The notes: generated by a model from the letters alone, not told the origin. A stretch of 64,000 nt of DNA from DASPSM01 sp963800135 (GCA_963800135.1 CAWCZR010000006.1:62001-126000), one strand, 5' to 3'; positions 1 to 9,403 are shown, counted from the first letter of the stretch. Translations and numbers: made by a program.

Positions 1-1122
1 CAGTTGAGGGTGCTGGGGTTGTCCCCGGTTCTCGATGCGGCAGGACTGGGCGCGGACTTCCAGGCGGATGGCCCCGTCCGGCTGAATGCTGGGGCGGACG
101 TGCAGCGTCGTCAGGGCGGTCGCCCCGGCCGTGTTGCTCACTGGCGGGGTCGGGGGCTCGCGATCTTCTTCGTCCGCAGCGGCCGTATCAGTACGCGGGT
201 TGCCGGCCACGCTTTGCTCGCTCCAGGCCAACTCGGTCCAGGTGCCACCCAAGCCCTGCAGCTGGCTGCGAGTGCAAACCGTCGCTCGGCCCAGGCTGCG
301 GATCTGCTGGAGCACGGAGGGCAAGTCGGATTCGACGGTGCCGAAGCTGTTCCGCCACTGTTCCCAGGGAAGTTGGTCGCCGCGGGTCGGCACGACGTTG
401 ACGACGACCAGGTCGATCGCGATCCGCGGCGACATCGATTCCAGATCGCGGCACAGCGCGTCGACGCGGCCAATCGCCTCCGGCCGATCGGAGACGACCA
501 GCACGCCAGGCAGCGTCGACTCGGCGTTGGCTTTGGTGGGCAGTGACTGTGTGACCGCCGGTACGGGCACGGGCGTGTTTACGGCACTCGCGCCCGCGTT
601 CGAGGCGACCATCTGTCCCCGCGCGGTCAGCAACGGCCGGACCAATCGCTCCAGGCTGACGGCGGACATCAAAACGGGACGATAGGTCCGCGTCGTCAGA
701 GGCGTGCTGTCGATGGCCGAGTTGTTGAGAGGAGCTCGCGAGTTGTCGGCGTCCGTGGCGTCGCGACTGACCACCGGTGGATCGAGTTGGACCATTGAGC
801 CCTGCTCGGCATTCGGGCTCACCTGCGCGGCATTCCAAAAGTGGGCCGACGCTTTGGTGGCCGCAGCCCGAGTGCTGTGCTCAGTTCGCGAAGCACCTGC
901 AACCAAAGGCTGCGCAATCGGCCGCAGCATGGCGCGATGCTTGTTGGCCTCGGCCACACGTTCGGCGACCAGTCGCGCGACAGGCGCGTTGTCGTGCATC
1001 AGGGCCACCGCGGCCAGCAGGAGTGAACCAACGCTGAGCCCGCCGATGGCTGTCCGCAACGGCCGCACCGTCGCGGTTGACGTCGGACGCCTGGCTCTCG
1101 CTTGATACCGGCTGTCGGCCAT
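1..1122 (-). CDS. Secretin-like pilus/secretion protein (3' part lies outside the window)
   Basis: An uninterrupted minus-strand frame of 374 codons runs from an ATG at 1122 off the left edge, so the C-terminus is missing. Residues about 24-46 form one hydrophobic segment. After a long Ala/Thr-rich linker comes a stretch beginning PGVLVVSDRPEAIGRVDAL and then IAIDLVVVNV, which resembles the small N-domains of PulD/PilQ-type secretins. Later HVRPSIQPDGAIRLEV resembles the T.TP.I..DG.V.LEI strand of the secretin barrel. The start lies 20 bases after the stop of the upstream gene, so the two are probably one operon for type II secretion or type IV pilus assembly. The family call rests on motif resemblance only; the diagnostic barrel end is not visible. 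Confidence 0.55.
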   Translation of the reverse strand, partial: MADSRYQARARRPTSTATVRPLRTAIGGLSVGSLLLAAVALMHDNAPVARLVAERVAEANKHRAMLRPIAQPLVAGASRTEHSTRAAATKASAHFWNAAQVSPNAEQGSMVQLDPPVVSRDATDADNSRAPLNNSAIDSTPLTTRTYRPVLMSAVSLERLVRPLLTARGQMVASNAGASAVNTPVPVPAVTQSLPTKANAESTLPGVLVVSDRPEAIGRVDALCRDLESMSPRIAIDLVVVNVVPTRGDQLPWEQWRNSFGTVESDLPSVLQQIRSLGRATVCTRSQLQGLGGTWTELAWSEQSVAGNPRTDTAAADEEDREPPTPPVSNTAGATALTTLHVRPSIQPDGAIRLEVRAQSCRIENRGQPQHPQL

Positions 1123-1142
1123 ATCACGAAACCATCCGGTCC

Positions 1143-1691
1143 TTAGCGCGATCCGGAGGGATCGCCCTGGGACTCCGTCGTCTGCAGCATCACCGATCGC
1201 TTCGTGCCGGCCGACGGAGCAAGTGCCACCAGCTCGATCCGGTCCTCGGCGACGCCCGTCAGGCGATACCGCTCGCTCCCCGCGACGATCTTGTCTCCCT
1301 CGCGATAGAGCCGCCCATTCACGATCGCGGCCCGCCGCGTCTTGCCCAAGATCGTCGTCGTGACCAGCAAACGGCCGGTGAGCGCGGCGACCGGGTGACC
1401 TTCGCCCTGCGACGCTGCGATCGGAGTTGTCGCCGCCGTTTCCGTCAGACACGCCGGAGCGGTAACGGGCATCCGCGCGTCGCTGGCCGCAGTGTCCGTC
1501 ACGGCCGAAGCGCCAAGCCGCGCGCGTAACAACGCGGGAATCCAAAAGCAGAGACCCAGCACGAAGAGGCCGATCCACGCGACACGCCGCAATCGCTCAC
1601 CGGTCGCCCGAGCAGAAGTCTGCTCTGACAGGGCTGCCAGCGACTCGGCTGGTCGTGACACGGTTTGCAATAACTCGGCCGGCAGTGGCAC
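1143..1691 (-). CDS. Single-pass membrane protein, MshK/GspB/PilP-like
   Basis: 182 residues. The GTG start at 1691 is preceded by AAGGAAGGA. A cytoplasmic N-terminus of about 37 residues is followed by one transmembrane helix (GLFVLGLCFWIPALL), an Ala/Thr-rich periplasmic linker and a C-terminal beta domain (residues about 120-170) with AAIVNGRLYREGDKI. That last motif is the pattern of pilus and type II secretion accessory proteins (MshK, GspB/C, PilP), which connect the inner-membrane platform to the secretin. The neighbour downstream looks like a secretin, which supports the assignment. The exact subfamily cannot be fixed from the sequence alone. Confidence 0.6.
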   Translation of the reverse strand: MPLPAELLQTVSRPAESLAALSEQTSARATGERLRRVAWIGLFVLGLCFWIPALLRARLGASAVTDTAASDARMPVTAPACLTETAATTPIAASQGEGHPVAALTGRLLVTTTILGKTRRAAIVNGRLYREGDKIVAGSERYRLTGVAEDRIELVALAPSAGTKRSVMLQTTESQGDPSGSR

Positions 1692-1911
1692 GGCGACCTG
1701 ATCCTTCCTTGGCAGGCGCAGCGAGCGCGGAGAGGCGAGCGCAGACCAAAACTTCCCGGATTATTTCGGCAACGGCGCAAACGGAAGTTGCGTTAGAGTC
1801 GGCAAGTTGGGAATTCGCGCAACAGGCGGCCTGGGCAAGGCAGGGCCAGTTTTCAGCTTCGCCGCCGCAGCAAGAACCGCAGAAGAAGCCGCGCCGAGCA
1901 CGGCGCAAAGA

Positions 1912-1962
1912 AAAAGGGCGCGGCAAGGTCCCCTCAAAGCTCCCAGCTTTCCTTGCCGCGCC
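1912..1962 (-). terminator. Rho-independent terminator
   Basis: A perfect 13-bp inverted repeat (GGGCGCGGCAAGG at 1917-1929 and CCTTGCCGCGCCC at 1950-1962) is followed on the minus strand by TTTTT. It ends transcription arriving from the hydrolase/STAS genes at higher coordinates. It therefore implies that the pilus-type operon has its own promoter between about 1700 and 1911. The rest of 1692-2192 shows no convincing gene. Confidence 0.7.
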
Positions 1963-2192
1963 CAAGCGTTGGCCGTAATTGTTTTCTCGTACTGCCAGCA
2001 CGCTCAACGCGATTTGCCCAAACATAGGCCGCATTCTCCGTGCGTCAAATTGTTGCTGGTCCACAATCGGGGAGAGCCGACCGCAAGTTCGTCACGCTCG
2101 ACCTAACACGCAACTTCGACCGTCGCGCCGGCGCGACCATAACGACAAGTCGGATTGCAACGGCCGAAGGCGCCCCAATCGAGCCCGCAAAA

Positions 2193-3344
2193 TCAGACCA
2201 ACGACGCGGCAATCGAGTTCGACAGCCGGGCCAAGTACGCCCCCTGCGGATCCTGCGGTTGCGTCGTGAGGACGACGGCGAAGACGTCGCGATCGGGATC
2301 GAGCCACAGCACCGTCCCCGTCGCCCCCATGTGGCCGTACATCCGCGGGCTCAGCAGGTCGCCGAAATAAGGAGACGAACCCGGCCAGCTCAAACGCCAG
2401 CCGAATCCCCACGGCCGCCCCTCGCGGTCGGCGGCCGGAACACCCAGCATTCCAGACAGCTGGTTCTTTGTCGCCGCTTCGACGGTCGCTTTCGAGAAGA
2501 TCCGCGCCCCGTCGAGCGTGCCGCCCGAGAGCATTGCCTGGGCGAAGCGCGCCAGATCAGCTGGCGTCGACAGCACGCCGCCCCACGGCGCCCCCAGTTC
2601 GCGCCAGTAGCGGCTGTTCCAGCCCCAGTCGTTGGCCGCGTCGCGTTGATCTTCGGGAACGCGGATCTCGGCGATGCGGGCGGCCCGTCCGTTTTGCTCG
2701 TCGTACCACTCGGCCGGTGCACCCAGCGACGTATCGTTCATCCACAGCTGCTGAAAGATCTCCGTCCGCAGAAAGTCGGCACAGCTGCGACCGGAGAGCG
2801 TGCGGATGATCTCGCCCAGCAAACCAAACCCCATGCTCTGATAACGGACGCCCCGGCCGGGCGGAAAACCCATCTCGGCCGCGCAAGTGCCAGCCACAAA
2901 TTCCTCGAGCGAAGCGTGCGACTCGCGCAGCTCGCGATTGTTGGGCAGCATGTCGGGCAGCCCGGAGGAATGCGTCAGCAAGTGCCGCACGGTCACGCCG
3001 TACTTCTTGGTGCCGCGAAACTGCGACACAATCTCGCACACCCGGTCGTCGAGCGAGAGCTGGCCGCGCTCGACCAACAGCAGCGCACCCATCGCCACGA
3101 TCGGCTTGGTGATCGACGCCACCAGAAAAATCACGTCGTCGCGCACCGGGGGCGACGCCGAATCCAGCGTCTGGTTGCCGAACACGTAGGTCCGCGTGGC
3201 CCGGTCCGACCGACCGCAAACGATGGCCGCCGACGGAATCAGCCTGCGACGGCACCAGTCGTCGAGCAGTTCGAGGGTCCGCTGCCACTGCCGCGGATCA
3301 AGTCCCACCGCCCGGGCGTCGTCCTCTATTCCAGTCGCCGGCAT
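2193..3344 (-). CDS. Serine hydrolase, beta-lactamase class C family
   Basis: About 383 residues from the ATG at 3344; a GTG at 3401 would add 19 residues. The penicillin-binding/class C signature is complete: the nucleophile motif S-x-x-K in VASITKPIVA, a Tyr motif in GVRYQSMGFG, and the third motif H-x-G in HMGATGTVLW. RGQLSLDDRV after the SxxK helix is also typical. These proteins are serine esterases or D-aminopeptidase-like enzymes more often than true antibiotic hydrolases. No signal peptide is obvious, which suggests a cytoplasmic esterase. It follows the STAS gene closely on the same strand and may share its transcript. Substrate unknown. Confidence 0.85.
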   Translation of the reverse strand: MPATGIEDDARAVGLDPRQWQRTLELLDDWCRRRLIPSAAIVCGRSDRATRTYVFGNQTLDSASPPVRDDVIFLVASITKPIVAMGALLLVERGQLSLDDRVCEIVSQFRGTKKYGVTVRHLLTHSSGLPDMLPNNRELRESHASLEEFVAGTCAAEMGFPPGRGVRYQSMGFGLLGEIIRTLSGRSCADFLRTEIFQQLWMNDTSLGAPAEWYDEQNGRAARIAEIRVPEDQRDAANDWGWNSRYWRELGAPWGGVLSTPADLARFAQAMLSGGTLDGARIFSKATVEAATKNQLSGMLGVPAADREGRPWGFGWRLSWPGSSPYFGDLLSPRMYGHMGATGTVLWLDPDRDVFAVVLTTQPQDPQGAYLARLSNSIAASLV

Positions 3345-3419
3345 CTCAATCAGTCGCCAAAAACGAGACTGCGGGACGCATCGGCGGGCAACACCCCGCA
3401 CCGCCCCGCGCGCGACGCC

Positions 3420-3746
3420 TCACACGTCGACTTTCTGCACCTGCAGCAACGAGTCGAGCCGCGTGATCTCGAGCACTTCGCGAATATCGTCGGAAGGATT
3501 GTAGATCAACACCTGCACGCCGAGCCGCCCCAGCGAAGCCAGCATCCCCAACATGCCGCTGGGCACGAGCTTCACGCCGGTGAGATCGAACGCCAGCGTC
3601 TCGCACTGATGCTGCTGAATCAGCTCGGCAATCTCCGCCCGACATTCGCTCACCACGATCTGGTCCAACAGCTCGGCACTCACAAAGCTGACCACCGTCA
3701 GCTTGCCGGTCTGATAAACATTGAGATAGTTCGCACGTCGCGGCAT
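3420..3746 (-). CDS. STAS-domain protein (anti-sigma-factor-antagonist-like)
   Basis: 108 residues, one complete STAS domain. The motif AFDLTGVKLVPSGMLGML is the conserved loop-helix in which SpoIIAA-type antagonists carry the phosphorylated Ser; here Ser sits in VPSGM. Such proteins bind anti-sigma kinases or act in partner-switching and sensory complexes. No cognate kinase or phosphatase is next to it, so the partner is unknown. The following hydrolase gene begins downstream on the same strand. Confidence 0.85.
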   Translation of the reverse strand: MPRRANYLNVYQTGKLTVVSFVSAELLDQIVVSECRAEIAELIQQHQCETLAFDLTGVKLVPSGMLGMLASLGRLGVQVLIYNPSDDIREVLEITRLDSLLQVQKVDV

Positions 3747-3836
3747 GGTCCCTCAATCCCCCGCCTGCCCACCAAAGGGGCCAGTCAGCAAGGGATGCAG
3801 TTTAAGGGATGACCCCGAGCCTCGATAGATCCGAAA

Positions 3837-3980
3837 TCCCAGGGGCAGTGCCCCTGGACCCGGTGCGGCTACGCCTGCTGCCGATAGCACACTGATTGCC
3901 GCATCACGCTGGACGTTGGTGGGAGGCAAAACACCGCTGTTTTCCCGATGAAACACCGTGTCCCGTCCCGCCACGGGCAT
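3837..3980. repeat. Dispersed repeat copy A with hairpin
   Basis: This stretch matches 4207-4356 at high identity, with shared blocks such as CACGCTGGACGTTGGT and TTTTCCCGATGAAACA. It carries a perfect palindrome CCAGGGGCA-G-TGCCCCTGG at 3839-3857. Nearby, GCCCC-aac/gaa-GGGGCGAGAC hairpins occur at about 4047-4066 and 4133-4152. No gene is seen in 3747-4202; the interval is repeat material. Confidence 0.7.
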
Positions 3981-4202
3981 TGCCCCAAACGCGGTGCCGC
4001 CAGACCTGGTTGCGATGACATGCTGGATGCTGCCTCTACATCCGTTGAGCCCCAACCGGGGCGAGACTCGATAGCCCAGGTCGGAGCGCAGCGCAGGCCT
4101 GGGATCCGGGAAACACCCAATTCCCTCCCCTGAAGCCCCGAACGGGGCGAGACAAATTTCGGTCGCCGCGCGACACCCCCTTCCTTTGCGACCGGCCCGC
4201 CC

Positions 4203-6032
4203 TTAGACACGTCGCGGCACGGGCAACGTTCCGGAACCTGGTGCGGCCTGCGCCGAACGTGACGGCACGCTGGCTGCCGCTTCACGCTGGACGTTGGTCG
4301 GAGGCAAATCCCCGCTATTTTCCCGATGAAACATTGCGTCCCGTCCCACCGCGCGGGTCGATTCATCGCCAATCCCGCGTGCCGCGGCACAATGCGTTCC
4401 ACCACCCCCGACCCGGGCCGCACCGGCGGCTGGGGCGTTGCTCCAGCCGGTCTTGGGGTCGTAGGTCTTTTCGTCCGGGCGTGACACGCGGCCCGCCTTG
4501 ATGGCGGTCGCTGACAGGTCCATCACCTGCACGCGGGCGTAGGTCACGATCGGGTGGCGGCTGTCGAAGGTTCGATCTTCGTTTTTGACGATGTGCCCTT
4601 GCTCGATCAGGCGGTCGAGCAGTCGGGTCATCCGGTCGCCGCTCACGCCCAGGCGGTCCCGGATGAAGCGGGCCGTGCAGCCGTCCGGGTAGGCGGCAAG
4701 CAATTCCAGGACTCGCTGGCTTTGACGCTCGAAGGCCAATGCTCGGCGACGGAGCTGGCGATCTTCCCGGGTGGCGACGAACTGTTCGTCCGCTTGAGTC
4801 TCGGCCCAGGCGACCGAGCGCAGAACCGTCTTCCAAGTGCGGCAGTCTTCGCCGGCGGCCGCCAGCGGTCCTTCGTCCGGCAGCGCGGGTGGGCGCCCTC
4901 GTCGACGTCGAGGGCCCACAAGCCGGCGTGTCCTGCGCGGCCGCCCGCGGAGAGCCACAACTCGTGATGGCCCGTGTCGGGGTTGTATGGCCGCCGTCGC
5001 GAGACCAAGAGCCACTGGGCCGAGAACTCGGCAAAGCCGCTCCAAGCGATGTCGTCGAGCGTGGGCGGACTGCCCGCTTTGTGCGAACGCTTGGCATGAT
5101 GCACGACGAGAATCGCGCAGCCCGTCGTGTCGCACAGCTCGACCAGTTCCCGCAACAGCGCGCCGACGGCGAACGGATTGCGGCTGTTGGAGTCGCCCAT
5201 CGCCAGCGAGATCGGGTCGATCACCAGGCAGATCGGCTGTTGAACCTCGATCAATTCGCGGAGAGCCATCAAGTCGACCGGCCGATCGAGCCGCGGCAGA
5301 TCGGGCGAGAGGTGAAAGTTCTCGAGCGACTCCAGCGACAAGCCGCGCTCGCGACAGATGCGATCCGCGGTCGCCTTGAGCGCCTCGAGCCCGGCTTCGC
5401 CCGACAGAAACACCACTCGCCCCGGCTTCGCGACGGGAAACCGCCCGAGGAACGGCGTGCCGCTGGCCAGCGAGATCAAGAGGTCGGCCGCCAGCGACGT
5501 CTTGAGCGTCTCTGAATCCGCCGTAAATTCCCCCCGGCTGCCCGACCGCCAGAATGCCCGGAATCAAGTAGCGCGTGTCTTTGCCCGACTTGAGCTGAGC
5601 CCCGCTGAAGAGCCGGAATCGATTCTTGAGGGCCTCATCGATCTCCGAAGAGACGGGCCACTCGCTCTCCGGATTGAAGTTCTCAGGCGTCGCGTCCTCG
5701 GGCACGACCAACGGCGGTCCCAACTCCTCGGACTTTGCCCCGCCGCTCCGCGTCAGAAACTCCCGCTGCCGCCGATCGCGCGCCTCGCAAAAGTCGGCGT
5801 AATTCGTGTAGGTGTGGCCCGCCAGCGTCCACGTCCCAAGCGGTTTATGACCCGTCCCATTTCCGATCCCATTGCCTGCCGCGGTCCCATTTCCTGTTGC
5901 TGCGCCGTTGCCTGTCGCTGCGCCATTGCCCGCGACCGTCCCGTTACCGTTTTCGTTCTGCATACCAGTCTCGCAAATTGGTTGTTGCACCACCTTGCTG
6001 AGCGAGACCGGCTTGTAAACGAACAAAGCCAT
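4203..6032 (-). pseudogene. RecA-like AAA_25 ATPase, frameshifted twice, tail replaced by a repeat
   Basis: The protein is readable only by combining frames. Residues 1-165 run from 6032 to about 5525. The middle part lies in the frame of 5479-4880. The last part returns to the first frame. Order: a low-complexity stretch of Gly-Asn-Gly units (about residues 27-62), a short basic domain, and a RecA-like ATPase core in which the Walker-A-like loop (GIYGGF then TLKTSLAADLL) is split by one extra G near 5525. A Walker-B-like CLVIDPISLAMG and HHAKRSHKAG follow, then a winged helix near YPDGCTARFIRDRLGVS. Such AAA_25 ATPases are usually linked to plasmids and prophages. The C-terminal 40 residues come from the dispersed repeat at 4207-4356. 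The breaks may be sequence errors or decay. Confidence 0.65.
4207..4356. repeat. Dispersed repeat copy B, overlapping a gene 3' end
   Basis: This is the second copy of the 3837-3980 element. In the minus frame it supplies the peptide FHRENSGDLPPTNVQREA at the end of the AAA_25 protein, and copy A encodes the closely similar FHRENSGVLPPTNVQRDA. The repeat has therefore supplied coding sequence and the stop codon of its host gene. Confidence 0.65.
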
Positions 6033-6259
6033 CGCCCAGCCCAGCGGCTGAAAAGGCGACGGCTCTCGTTAAGAGACTTGCGACGCGTTATGCGTCTCCG
6101 TCATGCGACATCAGGTTGTCACGCTCAATTATACCCCGTTGCTGAAGGTCCCGAAGATCAGTTTTGCTGGACCGGACGCCCAACAATTCAGCCTTGATGC
6201 TCGCGGCGTCGCGCGAGCATGCGACAAACGGCAAGACATGCCCACGCGCCGCGGGCAGG

Positions 6260-6335
6260 CCACGCGGCGGCGGTGAAGAGCCGGAAACGGCTCTTGAGGG
6301 CTTCGTCGATCCCTTGCGAGATGGGTCTGTCCGGA
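6260..6335 (-). pseudogene. Degenerate fragment duplicating part of the AAA_25 gene
   Basis: GAAGAGCCGGAAACGGCTCT and the following bases match 5608-5660 of the neighbouring ATPase gene (codons for DEALKNRFRLFSG) with scattered differences. The surrounding 6033-6610 region holds no convincing gene. A 61-codon plus-strand frame at 6460-6645 has no recognisable feature. Confidence 0.5.
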
Positions 6336-6610
6336 AAGGCAAACAGATGGATCGTCAGGCCTTTGCATACGCCTCAAAAACTGCTTCCAATGTCGTAGTT
6401 CGGTCGATACGATTTGAGGTGAGGCACTTATCGCGGATGGCCACGGAGGGGGACGCTAAATGACGCATGAACAAATCGATCGGCAAAAGCACGAGAAACA
6501 CTCCGTTGCGTCGAGTCTAACTCAAAACCTGAAACGGTCTCGCGAACTGACTGCGGCCTTTACGAAGGTCAGCGAATCTAAACGGGCGTCCGGCTCCTCG
6601 CTGCGTCAAT

Positions 6611-7468
6611 CTAAACGGCCATCTGGCTCCGCAAATCAAGATTGACGCAAATCTGATTGACCGCAACGCGGAGTAGCGCTCCGAGGTCTTCGGTCTCGCC
6701 GTATTTTGGCGAATTTAGGCTGACGACCCGATGCGGCGCGGCCAAGCTCTCCCACGCCTTCTTGGGCGATCCCTCTTTCGTGGGGTCGAACACTCCAAAT
6801 CCCCTGCCACCACTTTTCTCTAACAATGAAAAGCATGGCACGTCTGTCAATCCGTCACCCACGTAGATCATATTGCTCAAAGGAATCCTCCGTTGGTCGA
6901 GCGGGGTTGCGCGGTTCACATCATAGGGGCGCTCCCGGGCTGACGCGTCCAAGCCCTTATTGATGTGGAATATGTACTTCGTTTTCTCGGTGAACGAGAT
7001 GCAGTTCATGACGCGAGAAATGATCCCCTCGCTGTTTTCCGAAAAGCGGCATCCCCAAATGCCATGGAAATAGCCAGCGATAGAGGAACCCCGAATGATT
7101 TCTTCGAGTCCTCCGCTGATGATGTAGTACTCGATGCTCGGGTGCGATATCCGGTGCTCTTTGACCAGTCCATCCAGATCAGCGAAAATCTCCGGCAGCC
7201 CCTCATAGAACTGCAACTGCCCGCCAAACTCGCGCAGTTTCGCATTGGAGAGTTTCCCGAGCGGGCAGCCGTCCCCTACGAGATCGAGAATCATATTGAG
7301 ATAGGCGAGGGTCGGATCCCAGCCCGCGAGAACCAGGGACGGCATCCGCTTCTTCCAGAACTCATCCACGTCCACTCCGTGACGGGACAGTAATGACGTC
7401 GTCGAATCGTCGGTGAGGGTATCGTCAAAGTCAAAGATCAGGGCAATGGTGTTCTGCGGCGCGGACAT
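6611..7468 (-). CDS. HAD-superfamily phosphatase
   Basis: About 285 residues from the ATG at 7468; an upstream ATG at 7504 adds 12 residues. All HAD motifs are visible: motif I IFDFDDTLTDD with both catalytic Asp residues, motif II YIISGG, a motif III Lys region around FTEKTKYIF, and motif IV MIYVGDGLTDVPCF. The large cap between motifs I and II suggests a phosphoserine-phosphatase-like fold acting on a small phosphorylated metabolite or protein. It stands alone on the minus strand, so context does not reveal the substrate. Confidence 0.85.
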   Translation of the reverse strand: MSAPQNTIALIFDFDDTLTDDSTTSLLSRHGVDVDEFWKKRMPSLVLAGWDPTLAYLNMILDLVGDGCPLGKLSNAKLREFGGQLQFYEGLPEIFADLDGLVKEHRISHPSIEYYIISGGLEEIIRGSSIAGYFHGIWGCRFSENSEGIISRVMNCISFTEKTKYIFHINKGLDASARERPYDVNRATPLDQRRIPLSNMIYVGDGLTDVPCFSLLEKSGGRGFGVFDPTKEGSPKKAWESLAAPHRVVSLNSPKYGETEDLGALLRVAVNQICVNLDLRSQMAV

Positions 7469-7667
7469 TGTCGACGCTCTTGCAACTGGAATCGCTCCCG
7501 GCAAGGTAGCATCGTTGCACTTTTAGACGGCCGCCGTCAACGAGTTTCGCGTGAGCGAGGGATCCGCCGGGTGCAATCATGAGACCTCCAGCTTCAAACG
7601 ATGCCGCTTTAAGACGCCACGGGCACAGCCAAATTGACGGTGTGTGCACGCCGCCTAAAATGACGTC

Positions 7668-8021
7668 ATGTCTCATAAAGAGATTGACGCCTATCTCGCG
7701 AAACTCGACGAGCCCAAGCGGAGCACCCTGCAGCAATTGCGGCGGACCATTCAGAGCATTGTCCCGAAGGCGGAGGAGGGCATTTCGTATGGCATGCCGG
7801 CGTTTCGGCTGGACGGCAAGGTGATTGCCGGATTCGCCGCCTTCAAGAACCACCTGAGTTACCTGCCTCACAGTGGTTCCGTATTCACGGAGCTCGCGGA
7901 TGACGTCGCCGGCTATGTGACATCGAAAGGCGCGTTGCAGTTTGCGATCGACAAACCGCTTCCCAAAACGCTCGTGAAAAAACTGATCGCCGTCCGCCTC
8001 AGGGATATCGCGAAGCGCTAG
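7668..8021 (+). CDS. DUF1801 / YdhG-like protein
   Basis: 117 residues covering the whole family length. The diagnostic segments are the N-terminal helix EIDAYLAKLDEPKRSTLQQL, then EGISYGMPAFRLDGKVIAGF and HLSYLPHSG, ending in a helix around KKLIAVRLRDIAKR. Relatives include the frataxin-like iron chaperone YdhG/Fra of Bacillus and many uncharacterised proteins. Monocistronic, and divergent from the HAD gene. The exact role is not deducible. Confidence 0.8.
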   Translation: MSHKEIDAYLAKLDEPKRSTLQQLRRTIQSIVPKAEEGISYGMPAFRLDGKVIAGFAAFKNHLSYLPHSGSVFTELADDVAGYVTSKGALQFAIDKPLPKTLVKKLIAVRLRDIAKR

Positions 8022-8172
8022 TCCTGTTCTCGCGAGGCGCCGAGTGCCGCGCGCTTGCCTTCGTGTGAGAGACCGTGCGGAACTTCAATGCGATGAAGAT
8101 CTTGCGGGGCACCCCGGTGGGCATGGCGGCCGGGGATCGTGTCGACAGCGGCGATGACGGGAGGCAGTTGGG

Positions 8173-8529
8173 TCAGTCCGAGGTTCGGGCGAATGCCAGT
8201 GGATGTTTCGGCTGATAGAGACCGACTGCCCCTCCACCGGGAAGCCGGACATGGGTGATCGACCCCCACCTTGCTTCCTGCACGTCAGAGCAGCGGACAC
8301 CCTTCTCCCCGAGTGCCGATATCTCGGCCTTGAGATCGTCGCACATGAAGTAGAGTTCGTGTCCGCCAGCCTCTTCGACCGGATGAACCGCCACCTCCGC
8401 TGGGGGCAGTGCGAAGATCAGCCATCCGTGTCCGGCATCCACGGATGAAAGTCCGAAAACCTCTCGGAGGAAGGCGCGATCAGCTTGCGCGTCCTTGCTA
8501 GAGACGACGACATGGGCGCCGAACATCAT
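8173..8529 (-). CDS. VOC-family (glyoxalase/bleomycin-resistance fold) protein
   Basis: 118 residues from the ATG at 8529; GGAGG at 8534-8539 fixes this start over longer frames. It shows the beta-alpha-beta-beta-beta halves of a vicinal-oxygen-chelate protein: VVVSSKDAQADRAFLREVFG, WLIFALPPAEVAVHP, HELYFMCDD and VRLPGGGAVGLYQP. The metal ligand positions (His, Glu) are partly present. Members bind small molecules or catalyse isomerisation, dioxygenation or resistance reactions. No partner gene gives the substrate. Confidence 0.8.
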   Translation of the reverse strand: MMFGAHVVVSSKDAQADRAFLREVFGLSSVDAGHGWLIFALPPAEVAVHPVEEAGGHELYFMCDDLKAEISALGEKGVRCSDVQEARWGSITHVRLPGGGAVGLYQPKHPLAFARTSD

Positions 8530-8784
8530 GATTACCTCCGTTCGTTCCAACCAGACATCAAACTGACCCGGGAACCAGAATGCGCCGCGGAGGCTGCGCG
8601 TCACACGCCACTCATGTTCCACCGGTTTGCGGCGGGGGGCAAGAGAAGCATCACTGCTTCGGGGTTTTTGCGGGTCGTTCCCACACCAGCGGGACCGCAC
8701 GCCATGCCCACGGCTTGGCGTGAAACCGAGGCGTGAGTCGAAGCGCGCTTGCTGGATCCGCCTGCTGTCAAAAAGAACGGCAAC

Positions 8785-8819
8785 GAAAAAAGCACGGGCG
8801 GTTTTGGGCCGCCGTGCTC
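8785..8819 (-). terminator. Rho-independent terminator of the ECF sigma gene
   Basis: The stem AGCACGG(G)CGG / CCGCCGTGCT is followed on the minus strand by TTTTTT. It lies 25 bases after the sigma factor stop. The rest of 8530-8843 shows no gene. Confidence 0.75.
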
Positions 8820-8843
8820 TCTTCCATCACGAGTGTTGGCCAA

Positions 8844-9395
8844 TCACGCCGGGATCGCTTCGGTCAGCTCCTTGCGGAGCCGGGTCCGAGCCGTGTGCAG
8901 CCGGCGCTTAATTGTGCCGATCGGGCTGTCGAACTTGTCGCTCATTTGCTTGAGCGACTGTCCCTCGACGTAGAACGCGATCAGCGTTCGGCGGTCGAGG
9001 TCGCGGAGCTTCGACAGTCCGCCCCAGACCTGCGTCGACCGCTCCATGCGGAGCAGGTCGTCGAGCGGGGTCCGCGGCTCGGTCTTCAGCGACGTGAACG
9101 TTTCCGGGCTGAGCGTCATCTCCGGCGGCCGGCGCACGGCGCGGTTGATCGACATCCGCACGGCGATCTGCCGCAGCCAACCCCCGAACCGCTCGGGCTC
9201 GCGGAGCTGCGCGAGCTTGCGCATGGCCTGCACGAACACGTCCTGCGTCACTTCGCGGGCCTCGGCCCGATTCCGCAGCCGCGACATCACGGTCGCGAAG
9301 ACCGTGGTCTCGAACTGGCTGACGAGCTCCCCGAAAGCTTCGCGGCTGCCGGCTTGGGCTTCCAACACCAACCGGATGGTTCGTTGCTCTTCCAT
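8844..9395 (-). CDS. ECF-family RNA polymerase sigma factor
   Basis: 183 residues from the ATG at 9395, preceded by GGTGGGAG. Region 2 (residues about 20-90) contains EVTQDVFVQAMRKLAQLREP and WLRQIAVRMSINRAVR, which match the -10 recognition helices of SigE-type factors. Region 4 (about 125-175) has LRDLDRRTLIAFYVEGQSLKQM and a helix-turn-helix ending GTIKRRLHTARTRLRKEL. No anti-sigma gene is adjacent, unlike many ECF loci, so the signal is unknown. A hairpin overlaps its ribosome binding site (see the separate entry). Confidence 0.9.
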   Translation of the reverse strand: MEEQRTIRLVLEAQAGSREAFGELVSQFETTVFATVMSRLRNRAEAREVTQDVFVQAMRKLAQLREPERFGGWLRQIAVRMSINRAVRRPPEMTLSPETFTSLKTEPRTPLDDLLRMERSTQVWGGLSKLRDLDRRTLIAFYVEGQSLKQMSDKFDSPIGTIKRRLHTARTRLRKELTEAIPA

Positions 9396-9403
9396 TTTCG
9401 TTT

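Noticed and set aside
2040..3812. 590-codon plus-strand open frame
   Set aside because: Antisense to the beta-lactamase-like and STAS genes. Composition is Arg/His/Pro-rich without motifs.
6460..6645. 61-codon plus-strand frame with Lys/Ser-rich sequence
   Set aside because: No homology pattern or strong ribosome binding site, and it overlaps the 3' end of the HAD gene; not supported as a gene.
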